NCBI GenBank assembly: GCA_947487835.1
Contig: CANKXX010000003.1
Coordinates: 310,001 to 374,000, forward strand
Source: an uncultured Microbacteriaceae bacterium
Lineage (GTDB): Bacteria > Actinomycetota > Actinomycetes > Actinomycetales > Microbacteriaceae
DNA: 64,000 bases
Reading direction: 5' to 3'
Under the pieces are notes generated by a model. That model was not told where the DNA came from. It worked only from the letters and a program-made list of their open reading frames with translations, and made no database searches. Made by a program: the position numbers and the translations under genes. This document shows positions 49,781 through 58,078 of this stretch, piece after piece (position 1 is the stretch's first letter; every line of letters starts with the position of its first letter).

Positions 49781-52375
49781 ATGACGGTCACACCTCACGC
49801 CCCCACGATCGAGCATCACCGCGAGCCGCTCGGCATCGGGGAGCGCACGCCCCGGGTCTCCTGGAAGACGCCCGCGGGGGCCGGCTGGGCGCAGTCCACC
49901 TACGAGATCGAGGTCCACCGCGACGGCGACGTGAGCACGAGCGGCCGGGTCTCCTCCGCGGACTCCGTGCTCGTGCCGTGGCCGGGCGAGCCCCTCGGCT
50001 CCCGCGACCGCGCCGGCGTGCGGGTGCGGGTCTGGGGCGACGACGACGTTCCCTCCGACTGGAGCCCGACGACCCTGCTGGAGGCGGGGCTGCTCGAGCC
50101 GTCCGACTGGTCCGCCGTACCCGTCACGGGCGACTGGCCGGAGGAGCCGGAGTCGGACGTCCGGCGCCCGCCGCTCGTGCGCACATCCTTCACCGCCGAC
50201 CGGCCGACGCGCGCCCGACTCTACGTCACGGCGCACGGCCTCTACGAGGTCGAGCTGAACGGGGTGCGGGTGGGACGCGAGGCCCTCGCCCCCGGCTGGA
50301 CCCCGTACAACGAGCGCCTCCGCTACGCCACCTACGACGTGACCGAGCTCGTGCGGGACGGCGACAACGCGCTCGGCGCCTGGCTCGGCGACGGCTGGTA
50401 CCGGGGCCGCATGGGCTGGAACGGCGGCTTCTACAACCTGTACGGGTCGGACGTGTCCCTGCTCGCGCAGCTCGAGCTGCACTACGCCGACGGCAGCGTC
50501 CGGACGATCGCGACCGGACCCGGCTGGCGCGCGGCGTTCGGCCCGATCCTCAGCGCGGGCAACTACGACGGCGAGGTCTACGACGCCCGCGAGGAGCAGT
50601 CCGGCTGGTCGGCGCCCGGCTTCGACGACTCCGCCTGGACTCCCGTGCGGGTGACCGAGCGGGACCCGGGCACGCTCGAGGCTCCGGTGGGCCCGCCCGT
50701 CCGCTGCACCGAGGAGGTCGCACCCGTCGCGGTGCTCACCACGCCGAGCGGCGCGCGGGTGCTCGATCTGGGCCAGAACCTCGTGGGGCGGCTCCGCATC
50801 CGGGTGTCGGGTTCCGCAGGCGACACCGTCACGATGCGCACCGCCGAGGTGATGCAGGACGGCGAGATCTACACCCGCCCACTCCGGACGGCGAAGTCCC
50901 GCGACGTCTACACCCTCGCCGGCCGCGACACCGAGGAGTGGGAGCCGCGCTTCACCTTCCACGGCTTCCGCTACGTCGAGGTGAGCGGCTGGCCGGGCGA
51001 CCTCGAGGCGGCGGCCGCGGCGGGCGACATCGTGGCCCGGGTCTACCACACGGACATGGCGCGGACCGGCTGGTTCGAGTCGTCGGACCCGCTGCTGAAC
51101 CGCCTGCACGAGAACGTGCTGTGGGGCATGCGCGGCAACTTCGTCGACGTGCCCACCGACTGCCCGCAGCGCGACGAGCGGGCGGGCTGGACGGGCGACA
51201 TCCAGGTGTTCGCGCCGACCGCATCCTTCCTCTACGACTGCTCCGGGATGCTCTCCTCCTGGCTGCGGGACGTCGCCATCGAGCAGCTGGACGACGGAAC
51301 CGTGCCCTGGTACGTCCCCGTCATCCCCGCCCACCGCATGTGGACCCCGATCCGCCCCGGCGCGGTCTGGGGCGACGTCGCCGTGCTCACCCCGTGGACC
51401 CTGTACGAGCGGTTCGGCGACCTCGGCGTGCTCGGGCAGCAGTACGCCAGCGCGAAGGCCTGGGTCGACCTCGTCGACTCCCTCGCCGGGCCGGATCACC
51501 TCTGGAACGAGGGGTTCCAGCTCGGCGACTGGCTCGACCCCGACTCGCCGCCGGACGACCCGGCGGACGCGAAGACGGACCGCTACCTCGTCGCGACCGC
51601 GTACTTCGCCTGGTCCGCCCACCACCTCGCCCTCTCCGCCGAGGCGCTGGGCCGCGGTGAGGACGCCGCGCGCTACGCGGAGCTCGCGGACCGGGTGCGC
51701 GAGGCGTTCCAGGGCGAGTACGTGGCCGGGGGCGGCAGGCTCACCAGCGACGCCCAGACCGCGTACGCCCTCGCGATCGCGTTCGACCTGCTGCCCGAGG
51801 ACCAGCGCGAGGCGGCGGGCGCACGGCTCGCCGAGCTCGTCGAGGCGGCCGGCAACCGCATCTCCACCGGCTTCGCCGGCACGCCGCTCGTGGCCGACGC
51901 CCTCACGAGTACCGGCGGGCCCGATCGCGCGTACGCCCTGCTGCTCGAGCGCGAGTGCCCCTCCTGGCTCTACGCGGTGACCCAGGGCGCCACGACCGTG
52001 TGGGAGCGCTGGGACAGCCTGCTGCCCGACGGCACGGTGAACCCGGGGACCATGACCTCGTTCAACCACTACGCGCTCGGCGCGGTCGCGGACTGGCTGC
52101 ACCGCGTCGTCGCGGGCCTCGCCCCGGCCTCCCCCGGCTACCGCACTATCGCCTTCCGGCCGCGCCCGGGCGGTGGACTCACCCGCGCATCCGCCGCGCA
52201 CGAGACGCCATACGGCCGGGCCTCCATCGAGTGGCGCCTCGAGGGCGGCGAGCTGCGGGTGGACGTCGAGGTGCCCACGGGCACGACCGCGGTGCTCGAC
52301 CTCGACGGCGAGGCGCCCCGGCACCTCGGCCCCGGAACGCACAGCGCCTCGACCCGTGCCGCCGTGGCACTCTGA
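49781..52375 (+). CDS. GH78 alpha-L-rhamnosidase
   Basis: An 864-residue inverting alpha-L-rhamnosidase with the GH78 order: N-terminal beta domains (Bac_rhamnosid_N, about 130-300, with WLGDGWYRGR), a middle beta domain (LDLGQN), the (alpha/alpha)6 catalytic barrel with DCPQRDERAGWTGD at 460-473 (catalytic Asp/Glu) and general base Glu742 in WERWD, then a C-terminal beta domain. No signal peptide, so it cuts imported rhamnosides. ATG at 49781 lies eight bases after GGAAGGA. It is controlled by a double rhamnose-type operator. Confidence 0.93.
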   Translation: MTVTPHAPTIEHHREPLGIGERTPRVSWKTPAGAGWAQSTYEIEVHRDGDVSTSGRVSSADSVLVPWPGEPLGSRDRAGVRVRVWGDDDVPSDWSPTTLLEAGLLEPSDWSAVPVTGDWPEEPESDVRRPPLVRTSFTADRPTRARLYVTAHGLYEVELNGVRVGREALAPGWTPYNERLRYATYDVTELVRDGDNALGAWLGDGWYRGRMGWNGGFYNLYGSDVSLLAQLELHYADGSVRTIATGPGWRAAFGPILSAGNYDGEVYDAREEQSGWSAPGFDDSAWTPVRVTERDPGTLEAPVGPPVRCTEEVAPVAVLTTPSGARVLDLGQNLVGRLRIRVSGSAGDTVTMRTAEVMQDGEIYTRPLRTAKSRDVYTLAGRDTEEWEPRFTFHGFRYVEVSGWPGDLEAAAAAGDIVARVYHTDMARTGWFESSDPLLNRLHENVLWGMRGNFVDVPTDCPQRDERAGWTGDIQVFAPTASFLYDCSGMLSSWLRDVAIEQLDDGTVPWYVPVIPAHRMWTPIRPGAVWGDVAVLTPWTLYERFGDLGVLGQQYASAKAWVDLVDSLAGPDHLWNEGFQLGDWLDPDSPPDDPADAKTDRYLVATAYFAWSAHHLALSAEALGRGEDAARYAELADRVREAFQGEYVAGGGRLTSDAQTAYALAIAFDLLPEDQREAAGARLAELVEAAGNRISTGFAGTPLVADALTSTGGPDRAYALLLERECPSWLYAVTQGATTVWERWDSLLPDGTVNPGTMTSFNHYALGAVADWLHRVVAGLAPASPGYRTIAFRPRPGGGLTRASAAHETPYGRASIEWRLEGGELRVDVEVPTGTTAVLDLDGEAPRHLGPGTHSASTRAAVAL

Positions 52376-52421
52376 GGAGAGAGGCCTGACAGCGCGGTCG
52401 GGCAGCAGGAGGGATGTCGGC

Positions 52422-52784
52422 ATGGTGCAGCGGGTCTGCTTCGAGCTCCGGGTTCGACCGGACCGCATCGAGGAGTACGTGGCGCGGCACGCCGCCGTGT
52501 GGCCGGACATGCTGCGCACCATCGAGGCGTCCGGGCGGCGCAACTACTCGCTCTTCCTCCGACCGGACGGGCTGCTGATCGGCTACTACGAGACGGACTC
52601 CGTCGAGGAGTCCCAGCGCCGCCTCGCCGAGTCGCCCGCCGCCGCGCGTTGGGAGGCCGAGATGGCGGAGTTCTTCGTGGGGCTCGACGGCCGCCCGGAC
52701 CAGGGCCCGACGCTCCTGACCGAGGTCTTCAACCTCGAGGACCAGCTCGCCGCGTTGCCCCCGCACATGCCGCCCGCGCGGTGA
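52422..52784 (+). CDS. rhaM: L-rhamnose mutarotase
   Basis: A 120-residue RhaM-type protein interconverting alpha- and beta-L-rhamnopyranose. The dimeric alpha-beta barrel family motifs are VCFELRVRPDRIEEYVARHAAVWPDML (seen here as ELRVRPDRIEEY, HAAVWPDML, with the catalytic His), NYSLFLRPDGLLIGYYE and a late LTEVFNLE. AGGAGGG lies eight bases upstream of the ATG. It follows GH78 by 46 bp in the same direction, linking this regulon to rhamnose. The next rhamnose gene, rhaI, lies 8.5 kb away, beyond the dioxygenase and fructan block. Confidence 0.9.
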   Translation: MVQRVCFELRVRPDRIEEYVARHAAVWPDMLRTIEASGRRNYSLFLRPDGLLIGYYETDSVEESQRRLAESPAAARWEAEMAEFFVGLDGRPDQGPTLLTEVFNLEDQLAALPPHMPPAR

Positions 52785-52863
52785 GGGGAGCTGCACACCG
52801 CTCCTCTTTCTCCGCGGCCTCCCCGGCTGGTGTAGTTCACTGACACCCGCCTTACGGCCGCCG

Positions 52864-53829
52864 TCAAGAACCTATGGGAGCGCTCTCTCCCGGTGGCGTT
52901 CCGCCGGGGGCGCCCCCGGGAGGCGGCCCACCCTGGCCGCCACCTCCACCGGGCGCGGTCCCTGCGCTAGGCGTGGTGCCGGTGTCGACACGCACGGTGA
53001 GCGCGACCGTGTAGCCGGCGGTGACGTTCCCGGTGACGGTGGCAAGCTGAGTGGCCCCGCCGTCATCGCTGAACACGTTGTCGTTGCTGAGGCTGACCTG
53101 TTCTAGATTCGCGGTGGATCCGTCGTAGCCGCTCGAGCCGTACACGGTGCGGGAGACGTCTTCCGGCAGCGCGACCTGCGATGTGGCGATCGCCTTCGTC
53201 GAGTCAGTGATGGACGCGGCGTCCGGGTAAACCTCGAAGTGGATGTGCGGCCAGCGGCCGGTGTAACAGGCGGGGAAGACGGAGGTAAAGGTCACGGCAC
53301 CGGCGGCATCGGCGACCTGAACGCCGCGAAGGTAGGTTTCGCTCTCGATACCGGTCGAGTACATCGAGTACCCCCCGGCGCTGTCGCAATGCCAGACGTA
53401 CACGGCAGCGTCGGTGAAGAGCGCGTCGTTGTCTGCCATGTCGAGCACGGTGAGGGTAAGCGTCATCGGCACACCGGTGGCGGTAGTGCCGCCGTCAAGG
53501 CTGGAGCGGATATCGCTGCGGATGATTCCGGACTGCTCGAGAATGTCTGGTCCGTTCGAGCCGTCTCCGGGGTACGGGCCTGCGGTCTCGTCGGGGATCT
53601 CACTGGTGGAGGTCGCCTCCCCGGTACCGGTTGTGGTGGGGGCGCAGGCAGCAAGGGCGAGCGCACCGGCGCTGAGCCCCAGCAGGCTCAGCACGCGGCG
53701 CCGTGTGACGAGGGTTTGAAGGTCGAACGCCGCCCCCTGATCGACAACTTCCTCATCGGCGCGATCGAGGAGCCGCCCCTCGTACACCGGCCCTTGCGAA
53801 GTCTGCTCGGGTTCGGGAATGCGTCCCAT
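52864..53829 (-). CDS. Secreted intradiol ring-cleavage dioxygenase-like protein
   Basis: A 321-residue exported protein with a signal segment after a 45-residue N-terminal tail: TRRRVLSLLGLSAGALALAAC combines a twin-arginine motif with a lipobox-like cysteine. The intradiol dioxygenase fold follows, with iron ligands apparently in AGPYPGDG (Tyr), CYTGRWPHIHF (Tyr and two His). The C-terminus is a Gly/Pro-rich tail. Such secreted members are known but their substrates are not; lignin- or humic-derived catechols are possible. GTG at 53862 is an alternative start. The gene stands alone and converges on rhaM. Confidence 0.8.
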   Translation of the reverse strand: MGRIPEPEQTSQGPVYEGRLLDRADEEVVDQGAAFDLQTLVTRRRVLSLLGLSAGALALAACAPTTTGTGEATSTSEIPDETAGPYPGDGSNGPDILEQSGIIRSDIRSSLDGGTTATGVPMTLTLTVLDMADNDALFTDAAVYVWHCDSAGGYSMYSTGIESETYLRGVQVADAAGAVTFTSVFPACYTGRWPHIHFEVYPDAASITDSTKAIATSQVALPEDVSRTVYGSSGYDGSTANLEQVSLSNDNVFSDDGGATQLATVTGNVTAGYTVALTVRVDTGTTPSAGTAPGGGGGQGGPPPGGAPGGTPPGESAPIGS

Positions 53830-54430
53830 AAATGTGCCTTTCGGATCAGTGATCTGCGACACCGTCAGCGTCCCCGGTGACCCTATGAACCACCTATCAC
53901 CCGTGTCGGCGGGGACTATGCGTTCTGCTGCTCCCTTGCGCAGTTCCGCGCGGTCGACGCCGGTGATGCGACAAATCCCCTCACGGTGGATTTTCTGCTG
54001 CAGAGCGACGAGCGGCGATTACATCACTGCGAACAACCTCCTCGATGAATACGGCGACGGCTCGTACTCTCTGAGTCGTCCGTTGCAGGTTGGCTGACCT
54101 GGAATCCTCAACGGCGCGTTCCCCCGGTGATCCGCGGTCCGATTGCATGTCCCAGTGCCGTCGGACGAGACGAAGCCCGGGACACCGGTGAGGCGTTCTC
54201 AGGAGGCGAACGCGTGGTGCGGGTCTCGGTATGACAACGGGCTGTCGTTGACCATCGGCACCGCCCTTATGGTCTTTATGCCTTTCCGCTTTGCTTCATG
54301 CTTGCGACAAAACCCGCAGCGGACGGTGCTCGGCGGAGGTAGCCTGAAGCGGTTCCCGGATCATGCAGCCAGCAGCGTCCCCACCGGATCCTGAATCGTC
54401 CGTCCCCTGGCGCGTGGGAGCATTCGTCTC
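53830..54430. other. Gene-poor, lower-GC interval of 600 bp
   Basis: No open reading frame with family-like sequence or good ribosome-binding site could be recognised in either strand. The GC content is visibly below that of the flanking genes. Short open frames are all unconvincing. It may hold decayed gene remnants and one edge of the fructan island; the 278 bp after the small membrane gene (54620-54897) looks the same. Confidence 0.5.
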
Positions 54431-54619
54431 ATGCTTCAGCGAATTCTGGCCGTGCTGTTGTTCGGGTTCGGGTCTATCGCGTCGGTCGCTGCCGCGTTGA
54501 TGATCTTCACCGAGAAGACCCCGCTGACCGTACTGCTGATGGCCCTGTTCTTGTGCGCAGCCTTCGGACTCATCTCGGCCGCTCGGACGCTGTGGCGGCG
54601 AGGTGGACAAAGCACATAG
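54431..54619 (+). CDS. Small hypothetical membrane protein
   Basis: A 62-residue protein with two predicted helices (about 4-26 and 30-50) and a basic C-terminus (RTLWRRGGQST). GGGAG lies nine bases before the ATG. Amino-acid composition is natural for a membrane protein, which is why it is kept though it is short and has no recognised family. It lies isolated in the gene-poor interval. Confidence 0.45.
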   Translation: MLQRILAVLLFGFGSIASVAAALMIFTEKTPLTVLLMALFLCAAFGLISAARTLWRRGGQST

Positions 54620-54897
54620 AGCGGGCGCCTTGGCTGGATGGAAGCGAAGGGTCACCATCCGCCGCGGGCCGAATCTCGCGTTGCACGAACGAGGAGACGA
54701 AGAAGCTTCCCTCCCCGTTCCTGGGCAACGGTAACCCGGACGCCCCGTGGGAGACACCACTTCCTCGTGCCGGATAACCATTGCTGTCCCAGAGGCCGTG
54801 GATCCTCGAGCGGGCGACGCGAACCGCAACGTCCCTAGCGGCGATGATGCTTCGTTCGTCAGAGACAGCCGAGCGGCGGCCCCAGGGGTGGCATCCG

Positions 54898-56277
54898 TCA
54901 GCGCGATGTCTGCGGGCTCGGAAGCCTGAGGTTCCACGCTGCGGCGGAGAGTCCGGGTTCGTGGCTCACTGCGTAGCGCTCATGGCCGTTCGGATAGGCG
55001 CGGAGCGTGAGCGACGGCCGTCCGCTGCGGTGCACCTCCACCAGCGATGCGTCGATGAGGATGCGCACCTCATCGCCTTCGGTCAGCTCGCCGCTCCAGA
55101 TAATCTGCTCGCGCGCGTCCTGCTCGTTCACGATCCGGAGCGCGGCCGTGCCCTGGCCGGTCAGCACCACCTCAGCCTGATCGGGGAGCTTGTCGGGGTC
55201 CGCCGGCTCGGCACGGAGGCCGGTGAGTTCCCGCGCGGGAATCAGCTCGACGACGTCATCGCGGACGACCAGTTCGCGCGGGTGGGTGAGCAGTCCCGAC
55301 CATCCGTGTTCGTCGTTGTCCTCCTGGGTGCGCGCCCGCACGCCCTCCGGAGCGATCTCCTGCGCCCATCCCCAGAGCAGGACCCGATCGGGCTGACCGT
55401 CCTCACCTGCTGTCTGCACGGCCTGAGGCGCGTAGAAGCTCGAGCCCTCGTCGAGAATTCCGGCGCTACGCCCCGTGAATACCGGAAGCCCGGTGTCCGC
55501 GTCGATGTCGAGCGAGCCCACGATGTAGCCGACGCCGCGGTGAGGGGCGTTCGGGAACCAGAGCGAGACGAGCACCACCCAGTCGTCGCCGCTACGGACG
55601 AGCTGAGGGCACTCCCAGCCGTCACAGTCCGGCAGCTGCGCGGCGATGTCGTCGGCGGCGGTGAGCAGGTAGCCGTGCTCCTGCCACGCCTCGATGTCGT
55701 CGGCGTTGTAGAGCAGGAGCGCCCCGCCGACGTCGGTGCGTCCGGCGCCCTGGATCGCCCAGCGGCGACCGCCGAGTTCGAAGACGAACGGGTCGCGCAC
55801 CATCGTCACCCGTTCGTCGGCCGGTAGACCCGCGGCGACGACGCGCTCCCCGCTCCAGTCGAGAGCATCGGCCGAACCGCGGACCACGAGAGCCGGGGAG
55901 AATCCGCTCCTGTCCGGCGCGCCCGAGTACACGACGGTCGGGACGCCGTCGTCGACGACGCCGATTCCGCTCCAGCATCCGAACGAGTCCGGCCCCGGTT
56001 GAGGGCGGAGGGCGACGGGATGCTCCTGCCAGGTGAGGAGGTCGCTCGAGCTCACGTGACCCCAGCAGATGTGCTCGTGCCGAGCGGATTCCGGGTTGTA
56101 CTGGAAGAAGAGGTGCCAGCGCCCATCGGCGAACATGATGCCGTTCGGGTCGTTGACCCAGCCCTTCGCCGGTCTCGGGTGGAGTCGGGGGAAGCTGCGG
56201 TCGGGGTGGTCGTGCGGGGTCGCCTGGATGCTGGTCATAACCTTCTCTTGGGTCGAGATTGTGATCGGTACGGTCAT
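54898..56277 (-). CDS. GH32 beta-fructosidase (sucrose/fructan hydrolase)
   Basis: A 459-residue GH32 enzyme: nucleophile Asp43 in WVNDPNG (40-46), transition-state Asp in RDP (161-163) and acid/base Glu222 in ECPQL, followed by the C-terminal beta-sandwich (ILIDASLVEVHRSG). No signal peptide, so it hydrolyses imported sucrose or fructo-oligosaccharides. The ATG at 56277 overlaps the permease stop in an ATGA; ATG 56238, with a closer AAGG, is the alternative and would drop 13 residues. It is the last gene of the fructan operon. Confidence 0.92.
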   Translation of the reverse strand: MTVPITISTQEKVMTSIQATPHDHPDRSFPRLHPRPAKGWVNDPNGIMFADGRWHLFFQYNPESARHEHICWGHVSSSDLLTWQEHPVALRPQPGPDSFGCWSGIGVVDDGVPTVVYSGAPDRSGFSPALVVRGSADALDWSGERVVAAGLPADERVTMVRDPFVFELGGRRWAIQGAGRTDVGGALLLYNADDIEAWQEHGYLLTAADDIAAQLPDCDGWECPQLVRSGDDWVVLVSLWFPNAPHRGVGYIVGSLDIDADTGLPVFTGRSAGILDEGSSFYAPQAVQTAGEDGQPDRVLLWGWAQEIAPEGVRARTQEDNDEHGWSGLLTHPRELVVRDDVVELIPARELTGLRAEPADPDKLPDQAEVVLTGQGTAALRIVNEQDAREQIIWSGELTEGDEVRILIDASLVEVHRSGRPSLTLRAYPNGHERYAVSHEPGLSAAAWNLRLPSPQTSR

Positions 56278-57107
56278 TTGCTGATTCCCGCCGTGAGGCC
56301 CTCGCGCAACGGCTTCTGCCCGAAGACGAAGACGAGCGCGGCGGGGATCATGGAGAGGATGACGCCGGCGAGAACGGTCGCGACCGAGCCGGTGCCGAGG
56401 TTGCCCTGCAGGGTCACGAGACCGAGCGGAAGGGTGAAGTTCTGCTCGCTGATCGTGAGGATGAGGGGGCGGAAGAACTCGTTCCAGTGATAGTTGAAGG
56501 CCAGGATGCCCACGATCGCGAGGCCGGGGGTCGCCAGCGGCAGGTACACGCCGAAGAAGATCTTCCACGGTCCTGCGCCGTCGATCTGGGCGGCCTCGGC
56601 GAGCTCCGGCGGGAGCCCCATGAAGTACTGCCGCATGAGGAAGGTGCCGAAGGCCGTGGGAATCATCGGCACGATCAGGGCGAGCAGAGTGTCCGCCAGT
56701 CCCATCCCGCGGATGAGCATGAAGACCGGCACGATCGTGACCTGCATCGGCACCATCATCGTCGCGAGGATCGCGCCGAACAGGATGCGCTTGCCCGTGA
56801 AGTCGAAGCGAGCGAACACGTACCCGGCCATGGCCGCGGTGAGCATCTGACCCGCCGCGATCAGCAGCGTGACGAGCGCGCTGTTCCACGTGTAGAGGAG
56901 GATCGGGATCTGGTTGAAGACGTCGGCGAACGCGCCGAGGCCGAACTCTGTCTCGTTGGTGTCGATGTTCGACGGCGTCAGTGCCGTGATCAGCGTCCAC
57001 ACGACGGGAGCGAGCGTGAGGAGGGCGGCGACACCGAGGACGGTGTACTTGCCGGCCGCGGCGAGTCGGCCGCGCGGAGGGCGCACTTCGGTTGCTGCAG
57101 TGGACAT
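56274..57107 (-). CDS. Fructan-operon CUT1 ABC transporter permease, MalG-like
   Basis: A 277-residue permease with six helices and the EAA motif PPELAEAAQIDGAGPWKIFF, seen as AEAAQIDGAGPW. It ends FGQKPLREGLTAGISK, typical of MalG-type subunits. The start at 57107 (MSTAATEV) has GAGG six bases upstream; 57119 is possible. The next gene (GH32) begins within its stop codon, so import and hydrolysis are translationally coupled. Confidence 0.9.
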   Translation of the reverse strand: MSTAATEVRPPRGRLAAAGKYTVLGVAALLTLAPVVWTLITALTPSNIDTNETEFGLGAFADVFNQIPILLYTWNSALVTLLIAAGQMLTAAMAGYVFARFDFTGKRILFGAILATMMVPMQVTIVPVFMLIRGMGLADTLLALIVPMIPTAFGTFLMRQYFMGLPPELAEAAQIDGAGPWKIFFGVYLPLATPGLAIVGILAFNYHWNEFFRPLILTISEQNFTLPLGLVTLQGNLGTGSVATVLAGVILSMIPAALVFVFGQKPLREGLTAGISK

Positions 57108-57115
57108 GGGGATCC

Positions 57116-58078
57116 TCACCCGTAGAAGACGAAACGCTTGCTGAGCTGGAACTGCGCGGCGGTCACCAGCATGATCAGAAGGGTCAGCACGATCCCGATA
57201 GCCGAGGCGAGACCGAAATCGAGCTGCTGGAAGGCGGATTCGTAGATCACCATGACCGCGGTGCGCGTCTCGTCACCCGGCCCTCCCCGCGTGAGGACGT
57301 ACGGCTGATCGAAGATCTGCAGGGCGCTGATGATGGCCATGACGGATGCGACGAGCATCGTCGGGCTCACGAGCGGCAGCGTCACGTTGCGGAACTGGCT
57401 CCAGCCGTGCGCGCCGTCGAGCGACGATGCCTCGTAGACCTCGCGGGGAATCGCAGCCAGCCCGCCGATGAACAGCAGGAACGTGAATCCGAAGTTCTGC
57501 CACACGTAGACCAGGAGCACCACGACCTTCGCCCCAAACCCGGTGGTCAGCCAGCCGATGTTCCCGACCCCGAACAGGCCGAGGAACTCGTTCACAAGGC
57601 CGAACTCCTGATTGAAGAGGTACGCCATCACGAGCGAGACGGATGCCGCAGACAGGACCAGGGGGAAGAACAGCGCCGATCGGAAGAATGTGCGCAACCA
57701 CTCCGGCATCCGCGACTGCACGAGGATCGCGAGAAGCAGCGCCACCGCGAGCTGAACGGTGACCGCGACGACGACGAATCCGATCGTGTTGAGGAACGAC
57801 ACCCGAACGGTGGGGTTGGCAGCCAGATCCACGAAGTTGCCCACTCCGATGAACTCCGGGGCGGAGATGATGTCCCAGCGGAAGAACGCCAGGACGAACG
57901 AGCCGATGATCGGGACGAAGCTGAAGAGCCCGAGGCCGATCAGGGTCGGTGCGAGAAAGACCCAGATCAGCAGACGGCTGCCTCGCTGCCGGCGTGGGCG
58001 TTCCGGCGTGCCGGCCGGCACGACGCCGGATGGCAGGACGACCGCTCGGGTCGTCGGCGTGGTTTGCGTGGTCATCAT
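57116..58078 (-). CDS. Fructan-operon CUT1 ABC transporter permease, MalF-like
   Basis: A 320-residue permease: Thr/Pro-rich cytoplasmic tail with an RPRRQRG basic patch, six helices, and the EAA loop REVYEASSLDGAHGWSQFRNV. Two ATG codons in tandem lie at 58078 and 58075, the first overlapping the binding-protein stop. It pairs with the MalG-like subunit. No ATPase gene is present in the operon. Confidence 0.9.
   Translation of the reverse strand: MMTTQTTPTTRAVVLPSGVVPAGTPERPRRQRGSRLLIWVFLAPTLIGLGLFSFVPIIGSFVLAFFRWDIISAPEFIGVGNFVDLAANPTVRVSFLNTIGFVVVAVTVQLAVALLLAILVQSRMPEWLRTFFRSALFFPLVLSAASVSLVMAYLFNQEFGLVNEFLGLFGVGNIGWLTTGFGAKVVVLLVYVWQNFGFTFLLFIGGLAAIPREVYEASSLDGAHGWSQFRNVTLPLVSPTMLVASVMAIISALQIFDQPYVLTRGGPGDETRTAVMVIYESAFQQLDFGLASAIGIVLTLLIMLVTAAQFQLSKRFVFYG

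Noticed and set aside
49565-52543. Minus-strand extension of the Tm-1-like frame through the GH78 gene
   Set aside because: The sequence upstream of the chosen start is low-complexity shadow of GH78 (a strong family match), and the operator and promoter lie in between.
54296-54937. Minus-strand frame of about 210 codons across the gene-poor interval
   Set aside because: Composition is like random frame, there is no ribosome-binding site, and it overlaps the small membrane protein with natural hydrophobic pattern.
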